This document shows, in pieces, positions 8,752 through 16,868 of a stretch of DNA of 36,346 nucleotides. Position 1 is the first letter of the stretch, and each line of letters begins with the position of its first letter. The translations under genes and the position numbers were made by a program. The stretch spans positions 1-36,346 of the forward strand of contig CAJTEN010000041.1 in NCBI GenBank assembly GCA_910575245.1. Direction: 5' to 3'. The DNA comes from Clostridia bacterium (GTDB lineage Bacteria > Bacillota > Clostridia > Lachnospirales > Lachnospiraceae). Below the pieces are notes generated by a model. The model was given only the letters and a program-made list of their open reading frames with translations, had not been told where the DNA came from and made no database searches.

Positions 8752-8783
8752 CGGCGGTACTTTTTTCAAAGTACCGCCGTTTT
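8752..8783 (+). terminator. rho-independent terminator of the exporter operon
   Basis: A 12-bp stem (CGGCGGTACTTT with AAAGTACCGCCG) and a 4-base loop are followed by TTTT. A second hairpin, with arms ACACGGCG (8796-8803) and CGCCGTGT (8820-8827) and a following C/T run, lies just beyond. Between 8,828 and 8,993 I see no gene. Confidence 0.85.
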
Positions 8784-8993
8784 CGCTTCTGATAAACACG
8801 GCGGCATTATTGGAGGTATCGCCGTGTCCCTTTTTACTTTCTTTAACCCGCATAATAAGCTACAATCAAAAAAATCCCGTCCACCGCCGGAAAAAATTCT
8901 ACCCATGAATATGAACTGTCTAATCAATCAACTGAATACTGCTTAGCTCTGCCCCGGTCTTTTCAATCTCCATAAGCTCCTTTATGAATTTCT

Positions 8994-9134
8994 GAGCACC
9001 CGTTCGGAACGATCAAGAGGGCAATGGGAGCGGCTTACTTTCTACTTAAGGGCATGAGGAAAGTAAGTGGGGAGAAAAGCAGCATAGAGGCAGTGTATTT
9101 TATTCAGTTTTCGGGGTCAGGGATTTTTTTGTAG
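8994..9134 (+). pseudogene. IS1182-like transposase C-terminal fragment
   Basis: The translation EHPFGTIKRAMGAAYFLLKG followed by MRKVSGE is the strongly conserved C-terminal block of IS1182-type DDE transposases (EHPFGTIK...G). The frame then diverges and stops at 9132. Only about 30 residues of a protein that is normally 450-550 long remain, and no terminal inverted repeats were seen. From 9,135 to 9,331 nothing recognisable remains. Confidence 0.6.
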
Positions 9135-9331
9135 AGAAGAGGATCGTTCCTGGCACTTTATGTGCAAAAAATGAAAGCGGAAACGAAACCAGAGGAATAG
9201 TTTTTGGACGGTCTGGGGGCGCGGGGGCAGAGCCGCCGCAAAACCTATCAACAGCCGCCGCAGTAGTGCAGACGGAAGTCGGAAAGGACATGAAATGCGG
9301 ATTGCTTTCAGCGGGAACTCTGGTTAGCAAT

Positions 9332-10108
9332 CTAATCGACAAATTCAAACTTATCTACTAACTGTCTTAACTTTCCTTTATTTTCAAGGCTTTGCGGAAT
9401 CCCGTTTTGCTTCCCTTGTAGCATGTGCATAGACATTCATTGTAGTGCTTATATCCGAATGTCCTAAAAGTTCCTGCACGTTTTTTGGCTACGCCCCGTT
9501 TGATAACAGATTTGTTGTGTAGGTGTGTCTTAATGTGTGGAAGTGGAAACCCTCTAACTCCGGCACTTTTCTTGCCGCTGTCCGGCAGGCTGTTTCTACG
9601 GTGGCGGGAAGTTCCAGACAGCCATCTTCCCTCAGACATACAAAGGAGATTTCCGTATAATCCTCCGGCGCATCTTCTGTCATTGGCAGATTGTAATACT
9701 CATAATGCACCCTGTTTTTCTCGGTAACTTCCCTATAGAAATTCCTGTAATAGAGTTCGCCATACCGCATAGGTTTTTAAGCTGTTGTTTTCTTGTTTTT
9801 TTCAAAATGTCAGCGAGGGCATTTCCAAAATCAACTATCCGCACTTTTTTCCTCTTGGTTGAGCCGATTTCGTGCTTATGGGTAGCACCGTTGTAACGGA
9901 CGCTCCTGCGGACTGTCAGATATTGTTCCTCAAGGCTGATGTCCTGCCAAGCTGTGCAATCAGCTTTTGGTACTGCTCAAATGACAGCGGCTTGACACTG
10001 CCAGTATCGGTGTCCGTTTCCTCCGCAATCAAATCCATATCGTCCTTTTTATGCCGCATAACCACATACTGCATGGGATTGAATGTGATGTACTGCTTCG
10101 GGAACACC
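9332..10108 (-). pseudogene. degenerate tyrosine recombinase (integrase)
   Basis: Read on the minus strand, pieces of a Tn916-like phage-type integrase appear in order: PMQYVVMRHKKDD and LSFEQYQKLIAQLG, then KVRIVDFGNALADILKK, then the catalytic-domain core with GFHFHTLRHTYTTNLLSNGA (the HxLRHTxxT box) and finally VQELLGHSDISTTMNVYAHA, which carries the box II His and the catalytic Tyr. A TAG replaces one codon between NGA and PKNVQ, and frame changes occur near 9,900 and near the C-terminus. It is therefore inactive. Its upstream end abuts the MobV remnant at about 10,108, which marks a rearrangement junction. Confidence 0.8.
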
Positions 10109-10110
10109 GC

Positions 10111-10995
10111 AAACCGGAATGATGATGAGGCAAGCCCGCATATGCACGTTGTAGGTGTTCCGGTGGGGAGAGGGTTTAAGCGTGGCTTGTCAGCAAAAGT
10201 GTCAAAGCGTTCCGTATTCACGCCCCAAGTCCTGTCAGAAGTTTTGCAGGATAAAATGCGGGCAGACGCCAACCACTATATGAAAGCCATCTTCCAGCAG
10301 GAATTAAGGAACTTTGCAGTTCCTAGGAAAAGAAAAAGGGAAAAACAATGACCTGACGGTTGCGGAATACAAGGTTGCAAAAGAGGAAGAAAAGATTGAA
10401 AAACTATCAACGGATAAAATAGGACTGGAGGCTGACATTCTCGTCCTGAACCATAAAAAGTCCACCAAGCAAAAAATTGGACGAATTGGACGGGGAGGTT
10501 GAAAGTTCCAATATCTTCCTGAAAGCACTCAGACAGATAAAACAGTTTATACAGTCATATCTTCCCTTTGCGCCGCTGATTGAGGAATTTGCGAACCATG
10601 TGGAGCGTGGGGCGGATATAGAGGCAGGAAACAGCTTTCGTGGCTTGCTGACCGCACTTGGAGAACTGCTAAATTCATTTAAGGAGATCATTAAAGACGG
10701 ATTATGCTGGTTCCCACGCCTTATGCGGTGGCAGACTTCAAAGGGTGAAGTTTCTCCTGTGTTTGAAGATTACAGAAATGAGGGCTACTGTTACCGCATA
10801 AAATCTTACATGGATATCCATACAAGGAAAGAATACCCAAAAGAACTGATACAGCCGGAAATCAAGCCGGAAAACCGCACAGGCACAATAGAGCAGTTGG
10901 CGCAGAATGTGGAGGCTGTCGAAAAGCAGGTGTGGCTTATGGGTGTAGGGATGAGTCAAAATCATAAGTGTCAAAGTAGACAAATTATAAAATAG
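10111..10995 (+). pseudogene. MobV-type relaxase (Pre/Mob) remnant, frameshifted
   Basis: The fragment begins inside the relaxase domain at DDEASPHMHVVGVPV, which contains the MobV HxH metal-binding motif. It continues through SKRSVFTPQVLSEVLQDKMR and, after frame changes near 10,320-10,350 and near 10,480-10,500, through the K/E-rich coiled-coil (VAEYKVAKEEEKIEKL) to a C-terminal helical region ending at 10,995. Intact relaxases nick the oriT of mobilisable plasmids and integrative elements. Here the N-terminal third is missing and at least two frameshifts are present. With the adjacent integrase it marks a decayed mobilisable element. Confidence 0.75.
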
Positions 10996-11069
10996 CAGGC
11001 TTAAATTCAAAATTGAAATGTTCCAAGAAGTACCTGCATTTGTAAAAAAGAGCAAGATAATATAAATTC

Positions 11070-11131
11070 TTATTCCAACTTTATTCCCAATGTGTAATAA
11101 TATAAAAAATTGGGAATAAAGTTGGGAATAA
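11070..11131. promoter_or_regulatory. large inverted repeat over the promoter region of the AlbA_2 regulator gene
   Basis: The left arm (11070-11091) is the reverse complement of the right arm (11109-11131) except for one missing base. The arms are built from two copies of a TTGGGAATAAA-like unit. The 17-base spacer is AT-rich and holds a TAATAT -10-like hexamer. The right arm ends 22 bases before the gene's ATG. The 15-mer AAAGTTGGGAATAAA of the right arm recurs exactly inside the gene at 12303-12317. The role is inferred to be an autoregulatory operator. Confidence 0.55.
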
Positions 11132-11153
11132 ATCCGTATCGAGGAGAATGTCA

Positions 11154-12521
11154 ATGGATATTAAACAGATTGTATTAGATTTATGTGCCATGAATGATGA
11201 ACAGGAATGGTTTGAATTTAAAGAGAATTGGTTTCAACCGGAAACATTAGGAGAGTATGTTTCCGCGTTATCAAATGCTGCGGCGTTCCATTATAAGAAA
11301 TATGCTTATTTTATATGGGGAGTTGAGGATGAGAATCATAAAATAGTTGGGACGACGTTCAACCAATATTGTGACTATAATAAAGAACCTTATCAGAATT
11401 ATCTTGCACGAAATCTTTCTCCGAGCCTGAATTTTTCTTTTGAGGAAGTTGAGATTCAGCAAAAAAGAGTTGTCGTATTGGTCATACCTGCGGCTTTTGA
11501 GATACCTACTGCATTTAAGGAAAAGCGGTATATAAGGATTGGATCATCGAAATGCAATATCAAGGACTATCCCAGGAGAGAGATTGAACTTTTTAAGATG
11601 CTTGATGGGAGAACAGAAACCATAGAAACAATTCCGGCAAAATATCAGGAACTTACTTTTCAAAAGTTGTTTGGATATTATGGTTCAAAGGGAATTGTTC
11701 TGAGTGATAAGACTTTTATAAAAAATTTAGGTCTGCGAAATGAAGAAGGACAATTCAATTTATTGGCACAGCTGCTTTCGGACGATTCTCATTTTCCTCT
11801 CAGAGTATCTATATTTGAGGGGAAAACGAAAGGAACAAATCTGTTTTCGGTCAGGGAGTTTGGGAATAACTGTCTTTTATACAGTTTGGATGAGTTATTA
11901 CGCTATGGTGATGTACTCAATATCATACAGGCAGATGAAACAGATCGGGTTGTGGAAAGGAAAGAAGTGCCGCTGTTTGATAACAAGGCATTTCGGGAAG
12001 CAATCATCAATGCTGTCCTGCATAACAAATGGACAGAGGGAAACGAGCCGATGATTTCCGTTTTTTCTGACAGGATAGAAATTTTATCAAGAGGCTCTCT
12101 ACCGCCCGCACAGACAATGGAAGGCTTTTATCTGGGGGAGTCTGTGCCTGTGAATGAAAAGTTGTCGGAGATATTTTTGCAATTGCATATCAGTGAGAAA
12201 TCAGGACGGGGAGTCCCTAAAATAACGGAAATATATGGTAAAGAGGCGTTTGCATTTAGAGAAAATTCAATTGTTGTAACAATACCATTGAAAAAAATCA
12301 GGAAAGTTGGGAATAAACTTGGGGATAAAAAACCTTTAAATGTAAGGAGAAGAAAAATTTTGGCAGAAATGAGAGATAACCCCAATATAACAGCAGAGGA
12401 ACTTCGCAAGATTTTAGGAATCAGTAAAACGGCAGTAGATAACAACATTTCATTTCTGCGTGAAAATGGCTATATTGAGAGAGTAGGATCAAAAAAAGCA
12501 GGATATTGGAATGTGTTATAG
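11154..12521 (+). CDS. AlbA_2/HATPase/winged-helix putative transcriptional regulator (COG2865-like)
   Basis: This protein has 455 residues from the ATG at 11154, chosen over the ATG six bases earlier because GAGGAG is then 7 bases away. The N-terminal AlbA_2 (Schlafen-related) domain (about 10-130) has EWFEFKENW and YIRIGSSKCNI. A GHKL-like HATPase_c_4 domain follows, with FREAIINAVLHN (Asn286) and KSGRGVPKI. A linker (VGNKLGDKKPL) leads to a C-terminal winged helix (ITAEELRKILGISKTAVDNN). Such proteins are annotated as predicted regulators, and some act near restriction or toxin loci. It precedes a truncated DNA methyltransferase gene by 38 bases, as if part of the same former restriction locus. 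A striking inverted repeat precedes it. Confidence 0.85.
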   Translation: MDIKQIVLDLCAMNDEQEWFEFKENWFQPETLGEYVSALSNAAAFHYKKYAYFIWGVEDENHKIVGTTFNQYCDYNKEPYQNYLARNLSPSLNFSFEEVEIQQKRVVVLVIPAAFEIPTAFKEKRYIRIGSSKCNIKDYPRREIELFKMLDGRTETIETIPAKYQELTFQKLFGYYGSKGIVLSDKTFIKNLGLRNEEGQFNLLAQLLSDDSHFPLRVSIFEGKTKGTNLFSVREFGNNCLLYSLDELLRYGDVLNIIQADETDRVVERKEVPLFDNKAFREAIINAVLHNKWTEGNEPMISVFSDRIEILSRGSLPPAQTMEGFYLGESVPVNEKLSEIFLQLHISEKSGRGVPKITEIYGKEAFAFRENSIVVTIPLKKIRKVGNKLGDKKPLNVRRRKILAEMRDNPNITAEELRKILGISKTAVDNNISFLRENGYIERVGSKKAGYWNVL

Positions 12522-12559
12522 AGTACAGAGATAAAAATTTAAAGGAGAACAATTGATTT

Positions 12560-13078
12560 ATGGCAGCAATTAATGATTTGATAGCTCAGATACAGGATGT
12601 CGAGCTTAGAAATAAGATAGAACAAGAAGTAAATCGAATGAATAAACAGAAGAAATTTGGTCTTGTTTTTGAAGAACACTTGCCAGAATGTACACCATTA
12701 TATGAAATGCCTGTGAATTGTGGGAGTAATGTTGCATTAAAATCCGGAAATATCAATGACATTTATAGAGTAATTGCCGTAAATAATGAAAAAGCATTAT
12801 GCATTAAAGAAGATGAGCAGACGGAATGGAACATTGCTGACCTCGTGGTAGTAGCAAAATTTGGAGAGCCAATCTATCCATATTTGAAACAGATAGATAG
12901 CGTGTGCAATGCGCCGGACAGTGATTTATGGCATACATTGATTGAAGCGGACAATTATCATGCGTTGCAATTGCTCGAATATCTTTATGCAGGAAAGGTA
13001 GATTGTATTTATACACGACTTTACAACTTTATAAATAGGACTGCTGTCTCAAACATAGATGTTTTAAGTCTTCTATAA
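12560..13078 (+). pseudogene. type III-like adenine methyltransferase (Mod) N-terminus, truncated at the catalytic motif
   Basis: Residues 1 to about 154 match the start of bacterial site-specific adenine methyltransferases of the type III/Mod class: MAAINDLIAQIQD, KKFGLVFEEHLPECTPLY, then FGEPIYPYLKQID and LWHTLIEADNYHALQLLEYL. The expected continuation is DCIYIDPPYNTG, the DPPY catalytic motif. Here the sequence changes right after DCIY at about 13,015 and runs 20 unrelated codons to a stop at 13,078, overlapping the end of an IS remnant. It cannot methylate DNA. It belonged to the same locus as the AlbA_2 regulator 38 bases upstream. Full-length relatives have about 600 residues. Confidence 0.8.
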
Positions 13079-13539
13079 TAGCAGCTGATTTTATATGGGT
13101 TTCGATATTTCGCACCAAGTTTACATAAAATACCTGTTGACGTATCTGTTCGCTGAGGGCAAACCGGAATTCCTGTACACTGACATTTTTGTATTGTGAA
13201 AATCCTCTTTCCCTATATGGAAGTATTTTCATCGCACAATAGCTGATGTTAACCAGGTTGACCATCATCTCAATCCCCTTCCGGCTGCGCACCATATACC
13301 CGCACAGGGACCAGAAAGTCTTCTGTTCGTAGTAGCTTCCTTCAATGTTCCATCTGAAGGAATAAAGCAGCAAGGGGATATACTGCATCCAACTGCTCCC
13401 GGTACGGTTGAGTGGTGGCTTTTCCTGCCAGTCGGGGCAGGAGGAAGGTCATAAAGCACGGAATCAGCGGATTCCATTGCCAGTATGGACAGGACAAACA
13501 GGAACAGTGTTTCAGCGGCAGGCGCTGAAAATGTGGCAA
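13029..13539 (-). pseudogene. IS4-like transposase C-terminal remnant
   Basis: In the minus frame ending at 13029, LLLYSFRWNIEGSYYEQKTF followed by WSLCGYMVRSRKGIEM matches the third catalytic (Glu) region of DDE transposases, YREK-like WNIE-YYEQ. The part upstream of about 13,390 continues in other frames with stops, so the gene is frameshifted and lacks its N-terminus. Its end overlaps the truncated methyltransferase reading frame, which suggests that the insertion or a later deletion destroyed that gene. Confidence 0.65.
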
Positions 13540-13613
13540 AATAAATAGAAAAATATCTATAAAGTCTACCGATTATGCAGTTTTCGTTGTATAATAAATT
13601 TGCCGTATGGGAT

Positions 13614-13634
13614 CACACTCTTTTGTGTGTTTTT
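13614..13634 (+). terminator. weak terminator-like hairpin
   Basis: Arms CACAC and GTGTG (13614-13618, 13625-13629) flank a 6-base loop and are followed by TTTTT. The stem is short, so this is tentative. A TATAAT hexamer at 13590-13595 lies just upstream without a clear -35. Confidence 0.3.
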
Positions 13635-13716
13635 GTTAGCAAACTAATTATACACCAAAGTGTCTTATCGGAATTCCTGTTTGCAAGTTAAATTGATGGT
13701 TAAGGAGAAACCTGTT

Positions 13717-13899
13717 ATGGAAATTGTAAGTGTGGTTATTCAATGTTTTATTGGTCTTTTTTTTGCGATATATGGCATTTGGCTGTTGCTTTCTAACAGA
13801 AAAAGGGGAGAACAAGCGAAAGGAAAATTTGTACTTTCGCTCGTCTGTATTTTGGTAGGCATATTTTTATTGGGATATGTAGCTTACCAGATTTTATAA
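13717..13899 (+). CDS. small two-helix membrane protein
   Basis: This 60-residue protein starts at the ATG at 13717, chosen for the TAAGGAG site at 13701-13707. It has two hydrophobic helices (about residues 3-23 and 38-58) joined by a basic loop (NRKRGEQAKGK). It does not resemble a family I recognise. It sits between two transposase remnants, and its last 16 bases overlap the end of the convergent transposase fragment, so it may be a passenger or a stranded gene. Function is unknown, though the good ribosome binding site and regular hydrophobicity suggest it is real. Confidence 0.5.
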   Translation: MEIVSVVIQCFIGLFFAIYGIWLLLSNRKRGEQAKGKFVLSLVCILVGIFLLGYVAYQIL

Positions 13900-14627
13900 C
13901 TTTTCCATTTTTCGAGAAGTTGTAGAGAGCGAAAATCGGTAGTTGCAAAAAGGAGCAAACAAGTTTGAAAATGTCTAAAGAAAAAATTGATGTAAGTATG
14001 TTCGCTCCATGTGGAATGAGTTCCATCCATCTTTCCTGCCGTAATCTTTATTAGTGTCTGTGTCAGGTCTTTGTAGGATATGTTCTTTGATTTCCCGATG
14101 GAAGCAATTTCTTCGATTGCATTTACTCCAATGATGGTAGACAGATGGTTCAGAAACAGCCATGCTTCTTCTGTATAATTGTTTCTCATATAGGATGCCT
14201 CATAGGGCATGGTATCCCCATATGTTTTGAAAAACTGTTCAACCGACTGCCTCTGTTTATATATACTGTACACCTGGAAAGCATTTAAGTCTGTACGGTT
14301 TGTTTTTAATGTGATTGTGCCCATTTCTTCTTTATATGCATAAGCCTCCTGAATGGTAATGGATCCCAGCAATTCCAGTTCCTCGTCAGTGAGACGGCTC
14401 CTTCCTTTGTTCCGGCGTGTTATCTCCCTTTCCTTTTTCAGTTCCATGGCACTGTTTTTCTTTTCTGTTCTTTTTGTGATGTCTGCGATTTCCTGTGCCA
14501 GAAGATCCGTATCAAGGAACAGGTGGATGTTAAAGCCTTCCCCTGGAAGGGTCAGACTGTGTATTCCCCTCCCATATAAATACCAATGCCCCGGATATGC
14601 TTGATTTCCGTGTTGACACTCTAAACC
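13884..14627 (-). pseudogene. IS1634-like transposase C-terminal fragment
   Basis: An uninterrupted minus frame of 247 codons without a proper start runs from 14627 down to a stop at 13884. It contains ITKRTEKKNSAMELKKERE, TLKTNRTDLNAFQVYSIYKQ and RQSVEQFFKTYGD, the conserved DDE Glu region of IS1634/IS4-type transposases (Y-x-x-R-x-x-VE). Full proteins have about 500-600 residues, so the N-terminal half is missing. The truncated 5' end lies immediately beside the promoter of the TetR gene, suggesting that the TetR operon was joined here by a rearrangement. Confidence 0.75.
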
Positions 14628-14630
14628 TCA

Positions 14631-14679
14631 TTGACAAGAGGAAATACTCTCTATATAATTAAACTGTGAGTTTAATTAT
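14631..14679 (+). promoter_or_regulatory. consensus promoter overlapped by a perfect TetR-type palindrome
   Basis: A consensus -35 TTGACA (14631-14636) is separated by 17 bp from a consensus -10 TATAAT (14654-14659). A perfect palindrome with 11-bp arms, ATAATTAAACT and AGTTTAATTAT around a GTG centre (14655-14679), overlaps the -10 and start point. It lies 15 bases before the TetR-family ATG, so autorepression of the whole redox operon is the straightforward inference. Confidence 0.85.
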
Positions 14680-14694
14680 CGCAAGGAGGAACGC

Positions 14695-15339
14695 ATGGGA
14701 CGAAGAAAGAAAGAGCCTAGAAGTGTACATCGGGAAAACATAGTGTCTGCGGCATCTGTTTTATTTATGGAAAGGGGAATTGCCGCGACTTCTATGGACG
14801 ATATAGCGAAAGCCGCCGGATACAGCAAGGCAACATTATATGTATATTTTGAAAATAAAGAGGAGATAGTCGGCATTTTGGTATTGAACAGTATGAAAAA
14901 ACTTTATGACTATATATCTTCTGCTCTCATACAGCATAAAAACACGAAAGCAAGATATGACTTCATCTGTCGCGGGCTGGTGCAGTATCATGAGGAATTT
15001 CCTTTTTATTTCAAAATGGTATTGGATAAAATCAACATTGATTTTGAGAGCAAAGCCTATCTGCCGGAAGAAAAGGAAACTTATCATATTGGGGAAGAAA
15101 TAAATGAAAAGATAAAAATCTTTTTGTTATCCGGCATAAAAAAGGGGGATTTACGAGGTGATTTGGAAATTATGCCTGCCATATTTAATTTTTGGGGTAT
15201 GATTTCCGGAATTATTCAGCTTGCTGCTAACAAAGAAGAATATATTAAAAAGTCAATGGGTTTATCAAAAGAAAAGTTTTTGGAATATGGTTTTTCACTT
15301 GTTTACCATTCGATTGCGAGGAGTGATGATTATGAGTGA
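14695..15339 (+). CDS. TetR/AcrR-family transcriptional regulator
   Basis: This 214-residue repressor has an N-terminal three-helix DNA-binding domain (about 15-62): AASVLFMERGIAATSMDDIA then KAAGYSKATLYVYFENKEE, the canonical TetR HTH. The C-terminal part (about 70-210) is all-helical and would bind an unknown ligand. The start follows AAGGAGG. A perfect 25-bp palindrome covers its own -10 region. Its stop overlaps the start of the flavoprotein gene (ATG at 15332), making this the first gene of a three-gene operon. Ligands are plausibly redox-active or toxic compounds handled by the downstream flavoproteins (inference). Confidence 0.9.
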   Translation: MGRRKKEPRSVHRENIVSAASVLFMERGIAATSMDDIAKAAGYSKATLYVYFENKEEIVGILVLNSMKKLYDYISSALIQHKNTKARYDFICRGLVQYHEEFPFYFKMVLDKINIDFESKAYLPEEKETYHIGEEINEKIKIFLLSGIKKGDLRGDLEIMPAIFNFWGMISGIIQLAANKEEYIKKSMGLSKEKFLEYGFSLVYHSIARSDDYE

Positions 15340-15901
15340 AAAAAATATGCTTGCCATTTTAGGTAGTCCTCATACAAATGGGATGACAGCAGCCATGTTG
15401 AATTGGGCAGTTCATAAAGCTGAACAGGCGGATTATGCTGTAACAAAAATCAATCTGTATGAAAAGAAACTTTCTTTCTGTACCGGCTGCCGGGCTTGCA
15501 TGGATACACATATTTGTATTCAGAAAGATGACATACAGGAAATCGCCCTGTTATTACATAAGAGTCAGCTTGTTATTCTTGCCGCCCCTGTCTATTGGGC
15601 GAATGTTCCGGCTCCTGTTAAAAATTTATTTGACCGATTGTTAGGAACGGCTATGGAAGAAACAGATACATTTCCAAAACCACGATTACGGGGGAAGCAA
15701 TATTTAATTTTGACTTCCTGCAATACTCCTGCTCCCTTTTCGTGGATATTCGGACAGAGCAAAGGGGCAATCCGAAATATGGACGAATTTTTCAAGACCG
15801 CAGGCATGAAATCGGTGGGAAAAGTGGTATGTGCAAATGCAAAGAATAAGAAAGAACTGCCTAAGCGAACAATGAAAAAGATTGAGAGGTGTCTGAAATG
15901 A
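15332..15901 (+). CDS. NADPH-dependent FMN reductase / flavodoxin-fold oxidoreductase
   Basis: This protein has 189 residues from the ATG at 15332, positioned behind GAGGAG and overlapping the TetR stop. The flavodoxin-like fold shows the FMN phosphate loop GSPHTNGMTA (about 10-19), the CTGCRACM Cys motif common in this family (about 47-54), and the second flavin loop LAAPVYWANVPAPVKNLFDR (about 83-102). Members reduce quinones, nitro- or azo-compounds, or pass electrons to partners. The stop overlaps the next gene in an ATGA arrangement, so it is coupled to an FMN-binding membrane protein that could be its electron partner. Confidence 0.85.
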   Translation: MSEKNMLAILGSPHTNGMTAAMLNWAVHKAEQADYAVTKINLYEKKLSFCTGCRACMDTHICIQKDDIQEIALLLHKSQLVILAAPVYWANVPAPVKNLFDRLLGTAMEETDTFPKPRLRGKQYLILTSCNTPAPFSWIFGQSKGAIRNMDEFFKTAGMKSVGKVVCANAKNKKELPKRTMKKIERCLK

Positions 15902-16299
15902 AATTATCCCGAAAAAGAATCCTGTCTTTTACAGCAATTTTTTTTCTTATTGTTTTGTTTTTTACGGTGGTTTATCTGAAAAGCGTGGCAGATTATAAAA
16001 GGTCAGTAAAAGAAACAACGTTTAGAAATTTAGATATTATCAATGTTCCCGACGGAGTTTATGTCGGGGAATATGACGTGGGTTTTGTTTATGCCAAAGT
16101 GGAAGTAACGGTTCAAAACGGAGTAATTACAAACATTGATATTCTGGAGCATAAAAACGGGCGTGGAAGCCGCGCAGAAGTTGTTGTTGACAGAATCATT
16201 GAAGAACAGAAAATAGATGTTGATGCAGTATCGGGGGCAACAAATTCAAGCACCGTCATAAAGAAAGCTGTTGAAAATGCCTTAACAGGAGAAAAATAG
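15898..16299 (+). CDS. membrane-anchored FMN-binding domain protein (covalent-flavin type)
   Basis: This 133-residue protein starts at the ATG at 15898, within the ATGA overlap. An N-terminal basic stretch and one membrane helix (about 8-28) anchor an extracytoplasmic FMN_bind domain (about 50-133). The motif DAVSGAT (109-115) fits the ApbE flavinylation consensus D-x-x-(S/T)-G-A-T, so Thr115 would carry covalent FMN. Similar domains occur in RnfG/NqrC and in extracellular electron-transfer flavoproteins. No ApbE flavin transferase is in the window, so it would have to be supplied elsewhere. Together with the upstream reductase it suggests a small electron relay across the membrane. Confidence 0.85.
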   Translation: MKLSRKRILSFTAIFFLIVLFFTVVYLKSVADYKRSVKETTFRNLDIINVPDGVYVGEYDVGFVYAKVEVTVQNGVITNIDILEHKNGRGSRAEVVVDRIIEEQKIDVDAVSGATNSSTVIKKAVENALTGEK

Positions 16300-16344
16300 A
16301 AAATGAACGGGAAAACAGAGTGGATTTATAGAATCGGATAGCCG

Positions 16345-16813
16345 TTGACCTGTCAAAAAAGCCGGGTCATTAACAAGGTCTATTGCGCCTATGGATATGA
16401 ATACACACATCATGTCGCATGTCTTAATAACTCACATTGCCCAAACGGCTGTACCGCTTCATGTTGTATGGGTGTTTGTTGTAATAGCCCCCACTGGGAG
16501 GAGAAGTCATACGTGATTTCAGAAGAATTAAAAGCGATTTTCATACAGGGTTTGAGGAGTGCATAGATGAAGCTTTTTCGTATGGGGACTGTTCAAAAGG
16601 AAAGCTTTATGATATACTGATTGAGTTATTAGCCAAGTGATTGAGATATACAGCGGAGAAGAATCGAAGATAGCAGAGAATATCGGCACGTCACCATCAT
16701 ATGTGAATAAGATCGCCCCCAGCAAAGAGCAGATCATGAATAAGACATTTCTGACTATGATGGAAAATCTGGGCTTTGATGTGGAACCGCATTATGCGAA
16801 AAGAGAAGAGTGA
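16345..16813 (+). pseudogene. degenerate mobile-element HTH gene
   Basis: Three overlapping partial frames look like one decayed gene. The first has a Cys-rich stretch (CPNGCTASCCMGVC). The second reads DFHTGFEECIDEAFSYGDCS and ends in IELLAK at a TGA at 16638-16640. The third, beginning at 16637, reads IAENIGTSPSYVNKI and ends TMMENLGFDVEPHYAKREE, an XRE-like HTH and tail seen in mobile-element regulators. No single frame spans the region. The third could alternatively be a tiny coupled gene starting with GTG. The assignment is by pattern only. Confidence 0.4.
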
Positions 16814-16868
16814 CATTGTGGTGCCCAATTGTCACCACAGGCGAGAACTGATACAGGAGAAAAGAAGA

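Noticed and set aside
4269..9520. In-frame TAG codons inside the HTH remnant (4269) and integrase remnant (about 9492), suggesting amber recoding
   Set aside because: Both genes also have truncations or frame changes, and intact genes in the window use TAG as an ordinary stop (for example hsdM and the methyltransferase at 24358), so simple decay explains it.
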